From: Bradyrhizobium sp.
GTDB taxonomy: Bacteria > Pseudomonadota > Alphaproteobacteria > Rhizobiales > Xanthobacteraceae
Length of the DNA stretch: 10,446 nucleotides
Reading direction: 5' to 3'
Assembly (NCBI GenBank): GCA_028290165.1
Contig: JAQGKJ010000489.1
Coordinates: 1 to 10,446, forward strand
Shown: piece by piece, positions 1 through 7,357 of the stretch
How positions within the stretch are numbered: the stretch's first letter is position 1
Layout of the letters: every line of letters begins with the position of its first letter
Translations under genes and position numbers: made by a program
The notes under the pieces: model-generated
Seen by the model: the letters and a program-made list of their open reading frames with translations, nothing else
Told to the model about the DNA's origin: nothing
Database searches by the model: none

Positions 1-1894
1 CGGACAGGAAATGCGCGAAACCAATGATGGTGGTGAGCGGCGAGCGCAATTCGTAGGACACGTGGTGGACGAAATCGACCTTCATCTGGTCGGCGGTCTC
101 CAGCGCCTCGTTGCGCTCGCGCAGCGCGCGCTCGACGTTTTCGGTATCGGTGATGTCCTGGAAGGTCAGCATGGTGGCGCCGTCGGGCAGCGGCATGGTC
201 ATGCAATCCAGCACGCTGCCGTCCTTGCGCTCCAGCTTCAGCACCGCCTCGACCCGGTTCTCGATCGCGGTAATGGCCTCGCGCAGCGTCTGCCAGGTAG
301 CCGCGTCGTCGAACAGCGGCCGGCACCAGGCTTCCACGGTTTCGATATGCGGTTGTTGCAGCAGCGCTTCGGCCGACAGCTTCCACATCTTGGCGAAGGC
401 CGGATTGAACAATTGCGCGCGGCCATTGCTGCCGAACACCGCGACGGCCTCGGCGAGATTGTCGAGCGTTTCGCGCTGGACCCGGATCAGCCCGTCAAAT
501 CGCCGCGCCAGATCCAAGCTTTCGGTCACGTCATCAAACAAATAGGTGACGCCGCCTTCCGGGTTGGGCGTGGTGACGACGCTGACGGCGCGGCCGTCCG
601 GCAGATACCAGGTGTCCTTTTCAGGATCGACCGCGCGATAGGCCTCGTGCAGCTTTGCCTTCCAGGCCCGGAAATCCGGCTGCTCGGGGACCTTGCGCGC
701 GGCGCGCAGGCGGTCGAGCACGCTGGAATCGTCGGGATTGCTGTCGAGAAAGGCGCGGTCGAGATCCCACAGCCGGCTATAGGAATCGTTGAAGAAGGCG
801 AGCCGCCGCTGGCCGTCGAAGAACGCGACGCCCGATGACAGCTGATCGAGCGTGCGGCGATGCGCTTCCGCCATCCGCACCAGCGCCGCGCGCAAGCCGC
901 TGGCTTCGCTGGCGTCGATCGCGATGCCGGCACTTCCGCTGCCGAGGTTCAGCGCGTGCACGTCATAGACCCGTCGCTCGCCGCCGACCACGATCGGCAG
1001 CCGCGCGGTGAACGCCGAAGTGTCGGCAAGCGCCCGGCTGAAGTCGTCGCGCTGGTCGGTTTCGAGCAGTTCAAGGTTGCGCTGAATGGCGTCCGCCACA
1101 CCTGAGGCTTCGGTCGCTTTGGCATAGGCGACGTTGGCATAGCGAAGGTTGCCTTGGGTGTTTTTGGCCCAGATCGGCCACGGCGCCGCGGCCGCGAAGT
1201 CGCGCAACAACTCGGTTTCTTCCAATAGCGTCCTGTAGCGAAGGTTTGATTCCGCCAATTCCCGGCGCAAACCGCCGAGTTCGCGAATCCGCACAATGGC
1301 CTGGCCGCCGATGGCGCGGCCCATGGCCTCGATGGCGTGGCCATTCGATGTCGTGAGATTGAGCAGAAAGCCCTCACCATGCTCGCGCAGCGCATCGACC
1401 GCATGATCCATCTGCAGCGCCGGCTCAGGCGGCAGCCAGGTGCCGAAGGCAAGGATGCGCTGCGGCTGATGTTGCTGGGCCTCCTGCGGCATCAGAAGCG
1501 CGGTGTCGCCGCTGATCTGCGGGCGATTGTCGCCGGCAGCCCACGATATCAGGATTTGCGGTTCCGCGAACAGCAGCGCCCGGAAACGGTCGGCCTGGAC
1601 CTGCAGTTCCCCGATATCGGCGCGCAGTCGCGCCTCGCTTCTTGCCGCGCGCAGCCGCGTGCGCATCAACAGGATCGCCGCCAGCACCGAAAAGCCGAGC
1701 AGCGCCAGCGCCGTCGCAAGGACGGCGATCTCCTGGCGGTTAAACGAGCCTGCGATCACGTGGAGCAACGGCAACTCACCGGCAGCGGCCGGTGCGATCA
1801 AGAGGGGAGTGACGCCAAGGGCCATCAGGCCGTCGCGTGCCAGGCAAGTGCACGACAGCAGGGTCCGACGCATCGCAACGATCACGCCTGACAT
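1..1894 (-). CDS. divL: DivL-type multi-PAS sensor kinase homologue with Tyr in the H-box (partial, C-terminus off window)
   Basis: The reading frame runs from ATG at 1894 to the window edge, giving 631 residues with no stop. Seen: a hydrophobic, signal-like stretch at about residues 23-38, a clear transmembrane segment at about 55-77, then four PAS-like segments at roughly 100-205, 226-330, 345-456 and 472-583. These lead into the H-box FVHHVSYELRSPLTTIIGF (residues 608-626). Tyr614 sits where ordinary histidine kinases carry the phosphorylated His. Known: Caulobacter DivL has this same Tyr H-box and PAS domains; it binds phospho-DivK and controls the kinase CckA, and so CtrA, at the cell pole. 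Orthology and a polarity/cell-cycle role are inferred. The ATG at 1894 has GGGG 7-10 nt upstream; an ATG at 1873 (Met8) is a possible alternative start. The dimerisation helix continues past base 1, and the ATPase domain cannot be seen. Confidence 0.88.
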   Translation of the reverse strand, partial: MSGVIVAMRRTLLSCTCLARDGLMALGVTPLLIAPAAAGELPLLHVIAGSFNRQEIAVLATALALLGFSVLAAILLMRTRLRAARSEARLRADIGELQVQADRFRALLFAEPQILISWAAGDNRPQISGDTALLMPQEAQQHQPQRILAFGTWLPPEPALQMDHAVDALREHGEGFLLNLTTSNGHAIEAMGRAIGGQAIVRIRELGGLRRELAESNLRYRTLLEETELLRDFAAAAPWPIWAKNTQGNLRYANVAYAKATEASGVADAIQRNLELLETDQRDDFSRALADTSAFTARLPIVVGGERRVYDVHALNLGSGSAGIAIDASEASGLRAALVRMAEAHRRTLDQLSSGVAFFDGQRRLAFFNDSYSRLWDLDRAFLDSNPDDSSVLDRLRAARKVPEQPDFRAWKAKLHEAYRAVDPEKDTWYLPDGRAVSVVTTPNPEGGVTYLFDDVTESLDLARRFDGLIRVQRETLDNLAEAVAVFGSNGRAQLFNPAFAKMWKLSAEALLQQPHIETVEAWCRPLFDDAATWQTLREAITAIENRVEAVLKLERKDGSVLDCMTMPLPDGATMLTFQDITDTENVERALRERNEALETADQMKVDFVHHVSYELRSPLTTIIGFAHFLS

Positions 1895-2085
1895 GGTTAG
1901 CCCCAAACCGCACGACTTTACGCCCGGCGATGACCCCGCCGTTCGCGAATCGAATGACAATATCCCCAACGGGACTCGGCCGGTAAGAGTCCAGACCGTG
2001 AACGCGAATCTCGGTACAAAAAAATGCGGTGTCAAACTCTATTGGCGCGCTTTTGATGAAAATGAAACCGCTGTTTGATGGAAAA
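1895..2085 (-). promoter_or_regulatory. dut-divL intergenic region with likely divL promoter
   Basis: This 191-nt gap separates the dut stop from the divL start and is AT-richer than its surroundings near 2011-2086. On the minus strand a perfect TTGACA (2035-2030) is followed after 17 nt by GAGATT (2012-2007), a weak -10 match, which would put transcription start near 2000. A run of seven T lies in the spacer. TTTGATGAAAAT (2052-2063) and TTTGATGGAAAAT (2074-2086) form an imperfect direct repeat on the plus strand. I see no convincing hairpin terminator for dut, so divL may be transcribed both from its own promoter and by readthrough. Confidence 0.5.
1947..2010. promoter_or_regulatory. Cluster of four GANTC (CcrM-type methylation) sites
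   Basis: GANTC occurs at 1947-1951 (GAATC), 1973-1977 (GACTC), 1987-1991 (GAGTC) and 2006-2010 (GAATC). The last overlaps the proposed divL -10 element. Known: alphaproteobacterial CcrM methylates GANTC, and GcrA activates sigma-70 promoters with methylated GANTC near the -10. Cell-cycle control of divL through these sites is inferred. Confidence 0.55.
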
Positions 2086-2544
2086 TCAGCGACCGGTCGA
2101 ACCGAAACCGCCGCTGCCGCGATCGGTTGCCGAAAGCGAGGCCGCGGGAACGAGTTCCGCGCGGACCACCGCTCCAATCACCATCTGTGCGATTCGCTCG
2201 CCGCGCCGGACCGTGAACGGCGCCTCGCCGTGGTTGATCAAGAGCACGCCGATTTCGCCGCGATAGTCGGCATCAACGGTGCCGGGCGAATTCAGCACGG
2301 TGACGCCGTGTTTCGCGGCAAGCCCCGAGCGCGGACGGACCTGCGCTTCATAGCCCGGAGGCAGCGCGATCGTCAGCCCTGTGGGAATGAGCGCGTACTT
2401 TCCGGGAGCAAGGATCATCGGCCCGTCTTCGGGAACCGCCGCCAGCAGATCGAGGCCCGCGGCGTGGGCGCTCTGATAGGCCGGCAGCGCCAGGCCCTCG
2501 CCATGCGGCAGTTGCGTTATCTCGACCTTGACGGTGGCGCTCAC
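2086..2544 (-). CDS. dut: Deoxyuridine 5'-triphosphate nucleotidohydrolase (dUTPase)
   Basis: Homotrimeric cytosolic dUTPase hydrolyses dUTP to dUMP and pyrophosphate, which keeps uracil out of DNA and supplies dUMP for thymidylate synthesis. The 152-aa protein has the usual length and all five family motifs: AGLDLLA (29-35), RPRSGLA (70-76), the block [14 protein letters not shown] (86-99) with catalytic Asp91, RGERIAQM (114-121), and the C-terminal [11 protein letters not shown] (142-152) that closes over the nucleotide. The start is GTG at 2544 and overlaps the coaBC stop as GTGA, so translation is probably coupled to coaBC. The pairing of dut directly after coaBC (dfp) is also seen in other bacteria, including E. 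coli. Nothing is missing or broken. Confidence 0.96.
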   Translation of the reverse strand: MSATVKVEITQLPHGEGLALPAYQSAHAAGLDLLAAVPEDGPMILAPGKYALIPTGLTIALPPGYEAQVRPRSGLAAKHGVTVLNSPGTVDADYRGEIGVLLINHGEAPFTVRRGERIAQMVIGAVVRAELVPAASLSATDRGSGGFGSTGR

Positions 2545-3962
2545 GAGACATTCCCTACGCTCTTTGCAATCCGCGCCACCAATTGGCCTGCGACTTGCTG
2601 CTTGGTCATTGCCGGCCAGGAGTCGACGCCGATGTTGGCGCCGTCGCGGGTCAAAAGATGCACCGTGTTGCGATCGCCGCCCATGATGCCCGTGGCCGGC
2701 GAGACGTCGTTGGCTACGATCCAGTCGCAGCCCTTGCGCGCCAGCTTTGCCTTGGCGTTGTCGATCAGATTTTCCGTCTCGGCGGCAAAGCCGATCACCA
2801 GCGGCGGCCGCCTGTCCGATAATTTCGAGATCGTGGCGAGGATGTCCGGATTTTCGACGAGCTGCAGCGGCGGCATGCCGGCGGCGGTCTTTTTCAGTTT
2901 CTGCTCGCCTTCATTGGCGACGCGCCAGTCGGCGACGGCGGCGGCAAAGATCGCGATATCCACCGGCAGGGCGGCTTCGACGCGGTGGAGCATCTCGCGC
3001 GCGGATTCCACATGCTTCACGGCGACGCCTGTGGGATCGGCGAGGTCGACCGGGCCTGAGATCAGCGTGACGTCGGCGCCGGCGGCTTGAGCCGCCGCGG
3101 CAATCGCAAATCCCTGTTTGCCGGAGGAGCGGTTGGCGATGTAGCGCACGGGATCGATCGGCTCATGCGTCGGACCGGCGGTAATCAGAACGCGCTTTCC
3201 CGCAAGCGGGCGCGCTTGCGGCGGGCGCAGAAAGCGCTCGGCCGCGGCAGCTATTTCGAGAGGTTCCGCCATCCGGCCGACCCCGGCCTCGCCGGCTTCG
3301 GCCATTTCGCCGGCATTGGGTCCGACCATGGCGACGCCATCGCGTTCGAGCTGGGCGGCGTTGCGGCGGGTCGCGGCATTGTTCCACATCAAGGGGTTCA
3401 TCGCCGGCGCCAGCAGGATCGGCCGGTTGGCGGCGAGCAGAATGGCGCTGGCGAGATCGTTGGCATGACCCTGCGCCATCTTCGCCATCAGATCCGCGGT
3501 CGCGGGCGCCACCACGATCAGATCGCAGTCGCGCGCCAGACGGATATGCCCGGCGTCGAACTCGCTCTCGGCGTCGAACAGATCGGTGTAGGCGCGCTCA
3601 TGCGACAGCGCGCTTGCCGCCAGCGGCGTGACGAATTGCTGCGCGGCCTTGGTCAGCACGCAGCGGACGTGAATATGCCGCTCCTTGAGCCGCCGGATCA
3701 GGTCCAGCGCCTTGTAGGCGGCGATGCCGCCTCCGATCATCAAGGTGACGCGCGGGAGGTTGCCGGCAGCCTCGCGATGGATGGATGGAGAATTCAGAGG
3801 GGCTTGCGAAGCGGCATGAGGGGCGAAGGAAGGGCTATGCTGCGAGGCCTCGCGCAGGATCACCCGCACCTCGTCTTCGACCGAGCGGCCGTTGCGGGCA
3901 GCGCGCAGCCGCAGCTCGTCCCGGATGGCGTCGTCCAGTTTTCGGATCGTCAGGCTGGCCAT
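2541..3962 (-). CDS. coaBC: CoaBC (phosphopantothenoylcysteine synthetase/decarboxylase) with fused N-terminal ribbon-helix-helix domain
   Basis: This bifunctional flavoenzyme of coenzyme A synthesis ligates cysteine to 4'-phosphopantothenate (CoaB) and decarboxylates the product to 4'-phosphopantetheine (CoaC). The protein has 473 aa, against roughly 400 in E. coli; the extra length is N-terminal. Residues 1-39 resemble FitA/VapB ribbon-helix-helix antitoxins, and 40-69 are a Ser/Pro/Ala-rich linker. CoaC starts near 70 with GGGIAAYK (77-84), the active-site His139 in AGHIRLA, and PAMNPLMW (186-193), which fits PXMNXXMW. CoaB starts near 255, with [20 protein letters not shown] (260-279, Asn277) and KLKK (355-358). 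The substrate flap, residues 218-233, has Ala223 where E. coli Dfp has Cys158. ATG 3962 is preceded by GGAAG about 7 nt upstream. No Met occurs between residues 1 and 75, and Met75 would cut the first strand of CoaC. A 56-nt gap follows ubiB; the stop overlaps dut. Confidence 0.95.
   Translation of the reverse strand: MASLTIRKLDDAIRDELRLRAARNGRSVEDEVRVILREASQHSPSFAPHAASQAPLNSPSIHREAAGNLPRVTLMIGGGIAAYKALDLIRRLKERHIHVRCVLTKAAQQFVTPLAASALSHERAYTDLFDAESEFDAGHIRLARDCDLIVVAPATADLMAKMAQGHANDLASAILLAANRPILLAPAMNPLMWNNAATRRNAAQLERDGVAMVGPNAGEMAEAGEAGVGRMAEPLEIAAAAERFLRPPQARPLAGKRVLITAGPTHEPIDPVRYIANRSSGKQGFAIAAAAQAAGADVTLISGPVDLADPTGVAVKHVESAREMLHRVEAALPVDIAIFAAAVADWRVANEGEQKLKKTAAGMPPLQLVENPDILATISKLSDRRPPLVIGFAAETENLIDNAKAKLARKGCDWIVANDVSPATGIMGGDRNTVHLLTRDGANIGVDSWPAMTKQQVAGQLVARIAKSVGNVS
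3846..3962 (-). other. N-terminal FitA/VapB-like ribbon-helix-helix domain of the CoaBC fusion
   Basis: Residues 1-39 begin [20 protein letters not shown] and continue [19 protein letters not shown]. This fits the RHH antitoxin plan: a short beta strand (ASLTIRKL), helix A ([16 protein letters not shown]), a Ser-capped turn (RSVEDE) and helix B ([11 protein letters not shown]). Known: FitA-type antitoxins dimerise through the strand to bind operator DNA and use their C-terminal tail to block a PIN-domain toxin. Here the tail is replaced by a linker into CoaC, and no PIN gene is adjacent. Whether the domain still dimerises and binds DNA cannot be told from the sequence. Confidence 0.75.
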
Positions 3963-4018
3963 GGGAGTCTTCCACGTGGATTGATAGCAATGCTAGCAAA
4001 TTAGTGCGTACATTGCAA
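3963..4018 (-). promoter_or_regulatory. ubiB-coaBC gap: possible promoter and operator
   Basis: On the minus strand TTGCAA (4018-4013) is followed after exactly 17 nt by TAGCAT (3995-3990); each matches 4 of 6 bases of the sigma-70 consensus. The -10 is overlapped by the palindrome TGCTAGCA (3991-3998), which is part of the near-perfect direct repeat TTGCTAGCA/TTGCTATCA (3999-3982 on minus). A perfect 10-bp palindrome, TCCACGTGGA (3971-3980), lies next to the ribosome binding site, and ATTGCAAT (4012-4019) is a further palindrome. Binding by the RHH domain of the downstream protein is inference. Confidence 0.35.
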
Positions 4019-5593
4019 TCACAACTGACGAACCGCAAACAGGATCGCGATGAAGGTCGCGGCGATGATCCAGAGCGCCAAGGTGCGCCAGCGGCTCTTG
4101 CGGCCTTCGGTCCGGCCCATCGCCGCAATGGTCTCCGGCGACAGCCTAACGCCTTCCCGGGTCATGGTCTCCAACTGCTCCAGTACCGCCACCGAGCGCC
4201 CTGCGATCGCCGGCAGACCCCCCAGCACGCGCCCCAGTTCGCCCGCGCCGGACATCGCCCCCTGGATGCGTCCGACCGGGCCGAGATTGCGCTCGATCCA
4301 TTCGCGAACCACGGGATCGGCGATCTTCCAGATATCGAGCTTTGGGTCGAAGCTGCGCGCGACGCCTTCGACCACCACCATGGTCTTCTGCAGCAGGATC
4401 AGTTCGGGGCGGGTGCGCATGTCGAACAGGCCGGTGACCTCGAGCAAGAGCGTCAGCAGCTTCGCCATCGAAATTTCTTCGGCGGTGCGGTTATGGATCG
4501 GCTCGCCGATGGCGCGTATGGCTTGCGCAAAATTCTCCACCGAGTGATGACCGGGCACGTAGCCGGCCTCGAAATGCACTTCGGCGACGCGGCGATAGTC
4601 GCGGGTGATGAAGCCCAGGAGAATTTCGGCGAGGAACCGCCGCTCCTTGGCGCCGAGCCGGCCCATGATGCCGAAATCCACCGCGACAAGCCGGCCGGTA
4701 TCGTCGAGGAACAGATTGCCCGGGTGCATATCGGCATGAAAGAAGCCGTCGCGCAGCGCGTGGCGCAGGAAACTCTGGATCACCTTGCGCCCGAGCTCGG
4801 GCAGATCGACCTGCGATTCCTCGAGCCGCGCATGGTCGCTGAGCGCGATGCCGTCGATCCATTCCATCGTCAAAACATTGTGCGTGGTGCGGTCCCAGTC
4901 GACGGCGGGGACGCGAAAGTCCGGATCGTCGCTTGTGTTCTCCGCCATCTCGGACAATGCGGCCGCCTCCAGCCGCAGGTCCATCTCCATCGCTACCGAG
5001 CGCGACATCGTATTGATGACTTCGATCAGCCGCAGCCGCCGCGCTTCCGCCGAATAGGTTTCCGCCTTGTGCGCGACAAAGAAGAAATCGCCGAGGTCGC
5101 GGCGGAAACGCGAAGCCACGTGGGGCCGCAGCACCTTGACCGCAACCGACTTTCGCACGCCGTCCCGCTCGGTCTCACCGCGATGCACCTGCGCGATCGA
5201 GGCGGCGGCGACCGCTGGCCCGAAACTCGCAAACGCCTGTGCCACCGGGCGTTCCAGCGACTGCGCGATGACGGCTTCGGCCTCGCTTTGCGAAAACGGC
5301 GGCAGCCGGTCCTGCAGGCTTTCCAGGTCGCGCGCCATGGCGACGCCGACCACGTCGGGCCGGGTGGCGAGAAATTGCCCGAGCTTGAGATAGGCGGGGC
5401 CCAGCCGGGTCAGCGCGCGCGACAGTCGCGGGCCGGATTTGGCGCCGGGGCGCTCGATGATCCGCGCCAGCTGCAGCGCCAATTGTCCGGGCGGCGGGAC
5501 CAGGCTCGGGTCGACCACGCCGAATACGCCCTCGCGCGCAAACACGAAACCGGCGCGGGCCAGCCGCGCGATGTGGGTAATGGCAGAAATCAC
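4019..5593 (-). CDS. ubiB: UbiB, atypical kinase/ATPase of ubiquinone biosynthesis
   Basis: UbiB belongs to the ADCK/ABC1 (COQ8) atypical kinase-like family. It supports ubiquinone synthesis, probably as an ATPase acting on lipid intermediates or the Ubi protein complex at the membrane, not as a protein kinase. The 524-aa protein shows the family marks in order: KLGQ (70-73, the KxGQ motif), the Ala-rich loop AAASIAQVH (129-137) that replaces the glycine-rich loop, VAVKVLRP with Lys153, the EMDLRLEA segment (203-210), the catalytic-loop equivalent [10 protein letters not shown] (285-294) and DFG (306-308). One hydrophobic segment at the extreme C-terminus (about 504-521) is a likely membrane anchor; E. 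coli UbiB is usually drawn with two. The GTG start at 5593 overlaps the ubiE stop as GTGA, so the two are probably translationally coupled. Confidence 0.95.
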   Translation of the reverse strand: MISAITHIARLARAGFVFAREGVFGVVDPSLVPPPGQLALQLARIIERPGAKSGPRLSRALTRLGPAYLKLGQFLATRPDVVGVAMARDLESLQDRLPPFSQSEAEAVIAQSLERPVAQAFASFGPAVAAASIAQVHRGETERDGVRKSVAVKVLRPHVASRFRRDLGDFFFVAHKAETYSAEARRLRLIEVINTMSRSVAMEMDLRLEAAALSEMAENTSDDPDFRVPAVDWDRTTHNVLTMEWIDGIALSDHARLEESQVDLPELGRKVIQSFLRHALRDGFFHADMHPGNLFLDDTGRLVAVDFGIMGRLGAKERRFLAEILLGFITRDYRRVAEVHFEAGYVPGHHSVENFAQAIRAIGEPIHNRTAEEISMAKLLTLLLEVTGLFDMRTRPELILLQKTMVVVEGVARSFDPKLDIWKIADPVVREWIERNLGPVGRIQGAMSGAGELGRVLGGLPAIAGRSVAVLEQLETMTREGVRLSPETIAAMGRTEGRKSRWRTLALWIIAATFIAILFAVRQL

Positions 5594-6351
5594 AAACGCC
5601 AGCCCGAATGTAACGCCACGATGCCGCCCGACAGGCTCTGCCAGCTGACGCGGGAAAAACCGGCGTTGCGGATCGTCTCGGCAAACGCGCTGGCTTTGGG
5701 AAATTTACGGATCGACTCGACGAGGTATTGATAGGATTCGGCGTCGCCGGTCACCGCGCGGCCGAGTGGCGGAATGATCTTGAACGAAAACAGATCGTAG
5801 ATCCGATCAAGCCCGGGCACGTCGACGGTGGAAAATTCCAGGCAAAGGAATCTGCCGCCGGGCTTCAGGATCCGAAATGCTTCATGAAGCGCAAGATCGA
5901 TCCGTGGCACGTTGCGGATGCCGAACGCGATGGTGTAGGCGTCGAAGGCGCGATCAGGAAAGGCCAAAGCCTCGGCATTGCCTCCGACGAACGTCACGCG
6001 GTCATCGAGGTGGCGCGAGGCGGCGCGCTCGCGCCCGACGCCGAGCATATCGGAATTGATGTCGCATACGGTGGCCCGAAAGCCCGAGCCTGCCCCCTTA
6101 GCGGCACGAAATGCGATGTCGCCGGTGCCGCCGGCGACGTCGAGCAGCGCGAACGGGGTATCCCCGCGCGGCGGATTGAGCGCGTTGATCATCAGGTTTT
6201 TCCAGACCCGATGTAGCCCTGCCGACATCAGGTCATTCATCAGGTCGTAGCGCCGCGCCACGCTGTGGAACACGTCGTTCACCAGCATCTGCTTGTCCCC
6301 TAACGGGACGTCCCGGAAGCCGAAATGCGTGGTCTCGGTCGGCCGATCCAT
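5590..6351 (-). CDS. ubiE: UbiE, demethylmenaquinone/2-methoxy-6-polyprenyl-1,4-benzoquinol C-methyltransferase
   Basis: This SAM-dependent class I methyltransferase adds the C-methyl group in ubiquinone synthesis, and in menaquinone synthesis where that pathway exists. The 253-aa protein has the usual length. It shows the N-terminal signature [17 protein letters not shown] (35-51), the SAM-binding [11 protein letters not shown] (70-80), GIRNVPR (144-150), [13 protein letters not shown] (161-173), the conserved [12 protein letters not shown] (207-218) and the C-terminal [10 protein letters not shown] (242-251). No menaquinone genes are visible, so a ubiquinone role is the safer reading. It is the first gene of the minus-strand group ubiE-ubiB-coaBC-dut, reads divergently from mutM, and overlaps the GTG start of ubiB. 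I take ATG 6351 because it gives the standard N-terminus. Confidence 0.96.
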   Translation of the reverse strand: MDRPTETTHFGFRDVPLGDKQMLVNDVFHSVARRYDLMNDLMSAGLHRVWKNLMINALNPPRGDTPFALLDVAGGTGDIAFRAAKGAGSGFRATVCDINSDMLGVGRERAASRHLDDRVTFVGGNAEALAFPDRAFDAYTIAFGIRNVPRIDLALHEAFRILKPGGRFLCLEFSTVDVPGLDRIYDLFSFKIIPPLGRAVTGDAESYQYLVESIRKFPKASAFAETIRNAGFSRVSWQSLSGGIVALHSGWRL

Positions 6352-6444
6352 ATCGTTACGCCCTCAAACGAAATCGCGGCGGACCATAGCGCGCCCGCCG
6401 CAATGTCGCTATCACGTCAACGCCACAAGGTGAATGACACTGCC
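6352..6444. promoter_or_regulatory. Divergent ubiE/mutM intergenic region
   Basis: These 93 nt separate the starts of ubiE (minus) and mutM (plus) and must hold promoters for both unless transcription starts inside the genes. A TTGACG hexamer on the minus strand (6420-6415) is -35-like, but nothing resembling a -10 follows at 16-18 nt. AAGGTGA at 6427-6433 is a plausible, somewhat distant ribosome binding site for mutM. I see no GANTC site and no strong inverted repeat here. Confidence 0.4.
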
Positions 6445-7326
6445 ATGCCCGAATTACCCGAAGTCGAGACCGTCCGCCGCGGCTTGCAGCCGGCGATGGA
6501 GGGATCAAGGATCGTGAAAGCGGAGGTCCGGCGCAAAGACCTGCGGTTTGCCTTCCAGAAGGATTTTGTGGCGCGCCTTACCGGCCAGGCCGTGACAGGT
6601 TTGGGCCGTCGCGCCAAATACCTGATGGCCGATCTTGCCTCGGGCGACGTCTTGCTGATGCATCTGGGCATGTCGGGCTCGTTCCGCGTCATCAGGGACG
6701 ATGAGCAGAAAACGCCGGGCAAATTCCACCATCCGCGAACTGAAGATCGCGCGCATGACCATGTGGTGTTCCATATGTCATCGGGCGCCTCCGTTGTTTT
6801 CAACGACCCGCGCCGTTTTGGTTACATGAAGATCATTGCGCGGCATGCGCTCGAGGAGGAGCCGCTGCTGAAGGGGCTCGGCCCCGAGCCGCTTGGCAAT
6901 GAATTCGATGCCGCCATGCTGGCGCGATCCTGCGCCAACAAGAAGACCAGCCTGAAGGCAGCGCTCCTCGACCAGCGCGTGGTGGCGGGGCTCGGCAATA
7001 TCTATGTCTGTGAGGCGTTGTATCGGGCACATCTGTCGCCGCGACGACTAGCGGCGACGCTGGCGACAAAAAAAGGTGAGCCGACCGATCATGCCAGACG
7101 GCTGGTGAGCGCCATTCATGCGGTGCTCAATCAAGCCATCAAGGCCGGCGGTTCGTCGCTGCGCGATCATCGCCAGACCGACGGCGAGCTCGGCTATTTC
7201 CAACACTCGTTTCAGGTCTACGACCGCGCGGGCGAGAAATGCCAGACCGCGGGGTGTAACGGCATAGTCCGGCGGTTCACCCAGAACGGGCGCTCGACCT
7301 TCTGGTGCCCGAAGTGCCAGAAGTGA
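6445..7326 (+). CDS. mutM: Formamidopyrimidine-DNA glycosylase (Fpg/MutM)
   Basis: This bifunctional base-excision repair enzyme removes 8-oxoguanine and formamidopyrimidines and then cleaves the abasic strand. The 293-aa protein begins [14 protein letters not shown]. After Met removal the N-terminal Pro is the catalytic nucleophile and the following Glu (Glu3 counting Met) is also essential. Other marks are GRRAKYL (54-60), with the conserved Lys58; [11 protein letters not shown] (70-80); NDPRRFG (120-126); the helix-two-turn-helix [17 protein letters not shown] (176-192); and a C-terminal zinc finger with Cys266, Cys271, Cys288 and Cys291. It is slightly longer than E. coli MutM (269 aa), mostly through an insertion around residues 88-104. 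The frame is open upstream to 6325, but that extension overlaps ubiE and would bury the catalytic N-terminus, so ATG 6445 is right. It is divergent from ubiE and convergent with spoVR. Confidence 0.97.
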   Translation: MPELPEVETVRRGLQPAMEGSRIVKAEVRRKDLRFAFQKDFVARLTGQAVTGLGRRAKYLMADLASGDVLLMHLGMSGSFRVIRDDEQKTPGKFHHPRTEDRAHDHVVFHMSSGASVVFNDPRRFGYMKIIARHALEEEPLLKGLGPEPLGNEFDAAMLARSCANKKTSLKAALLDQRVVAGLGNIYVCEALYRAHLSPRRLAATLATKKGEPTDHARRLVSAIHAVLNQAIKAGGSSLRDHRQTDGELGYFQHSFQVYDRAGEKCQTAGCNGIVRRFTQNGRSTFWCPKCQK

Positions 7327-7357
7327 GGCTTGCCGTTGTGTCGCGGCGCTGAGCGGC
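7327..7357. other. Convergent mutM/spoVR gap
   Basis: Only 31 nt separate the two stop codons. A 5-bp GCGGC/GCCGC hairpin with a 4-nt loop spans 7353-7366 and runs into the end of spoVR, but it has no T-tract on either side. No convincing intrinsic terminator is visible. Confidence 0.4.

Noticed and set aside
11..1891. Several plus-strand open frames opposite divL
   Set aside because: They are shadows of the divL frame, which reads without a stop across the whole stretch and shows PAS and H-box motifs.
3738..3740. Internal ATG (Met75) as the true coaBC start, which would remove the RHH domain
   Set aside because: It would cut off the first beta strand just before GGGIAAYK and has no purine-rich ribosome binding site upstream.
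3087..4004. Plus-strand 305-codon open frame opposite coaBC
   Set aside because: The opposite strand encodes all CoaBC motifs; this frame has no recognisable motif.
3846..4018. A toxin-antitoxin operon at the coaBC 5' end
   Set aside because: The RHH domain is in frame with CoaC, and no PIN-domain toxin gene is present on either side or strand.
3785..5731. A 648-codon plus-strand open frame opposite ubiB and the start of coaBC
   Set aside because: It is antisense to two firmly identified genes, resembles no protein family and is rich in Arg, Gly, Gln and Asp as expected for the complement of GC-rich codons. Long antisense frames are normal at this GC content.
6385..6420. ubiE promoter from TTGACG (6420-6415) and CTATGG-like sequence near 6390
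   Set aside because: The spacing is about 24 nt, too long for a sigma-70 promoter, and no -10 lies at 16-18 nt.
6325..6444. Extended N-terminus for mutM
   Set aside because: MutM needs Pro directly after the initiator Met as its nucleophile, so translation must begin at 6445; the extension also overlaps the start of divergent ubiE.
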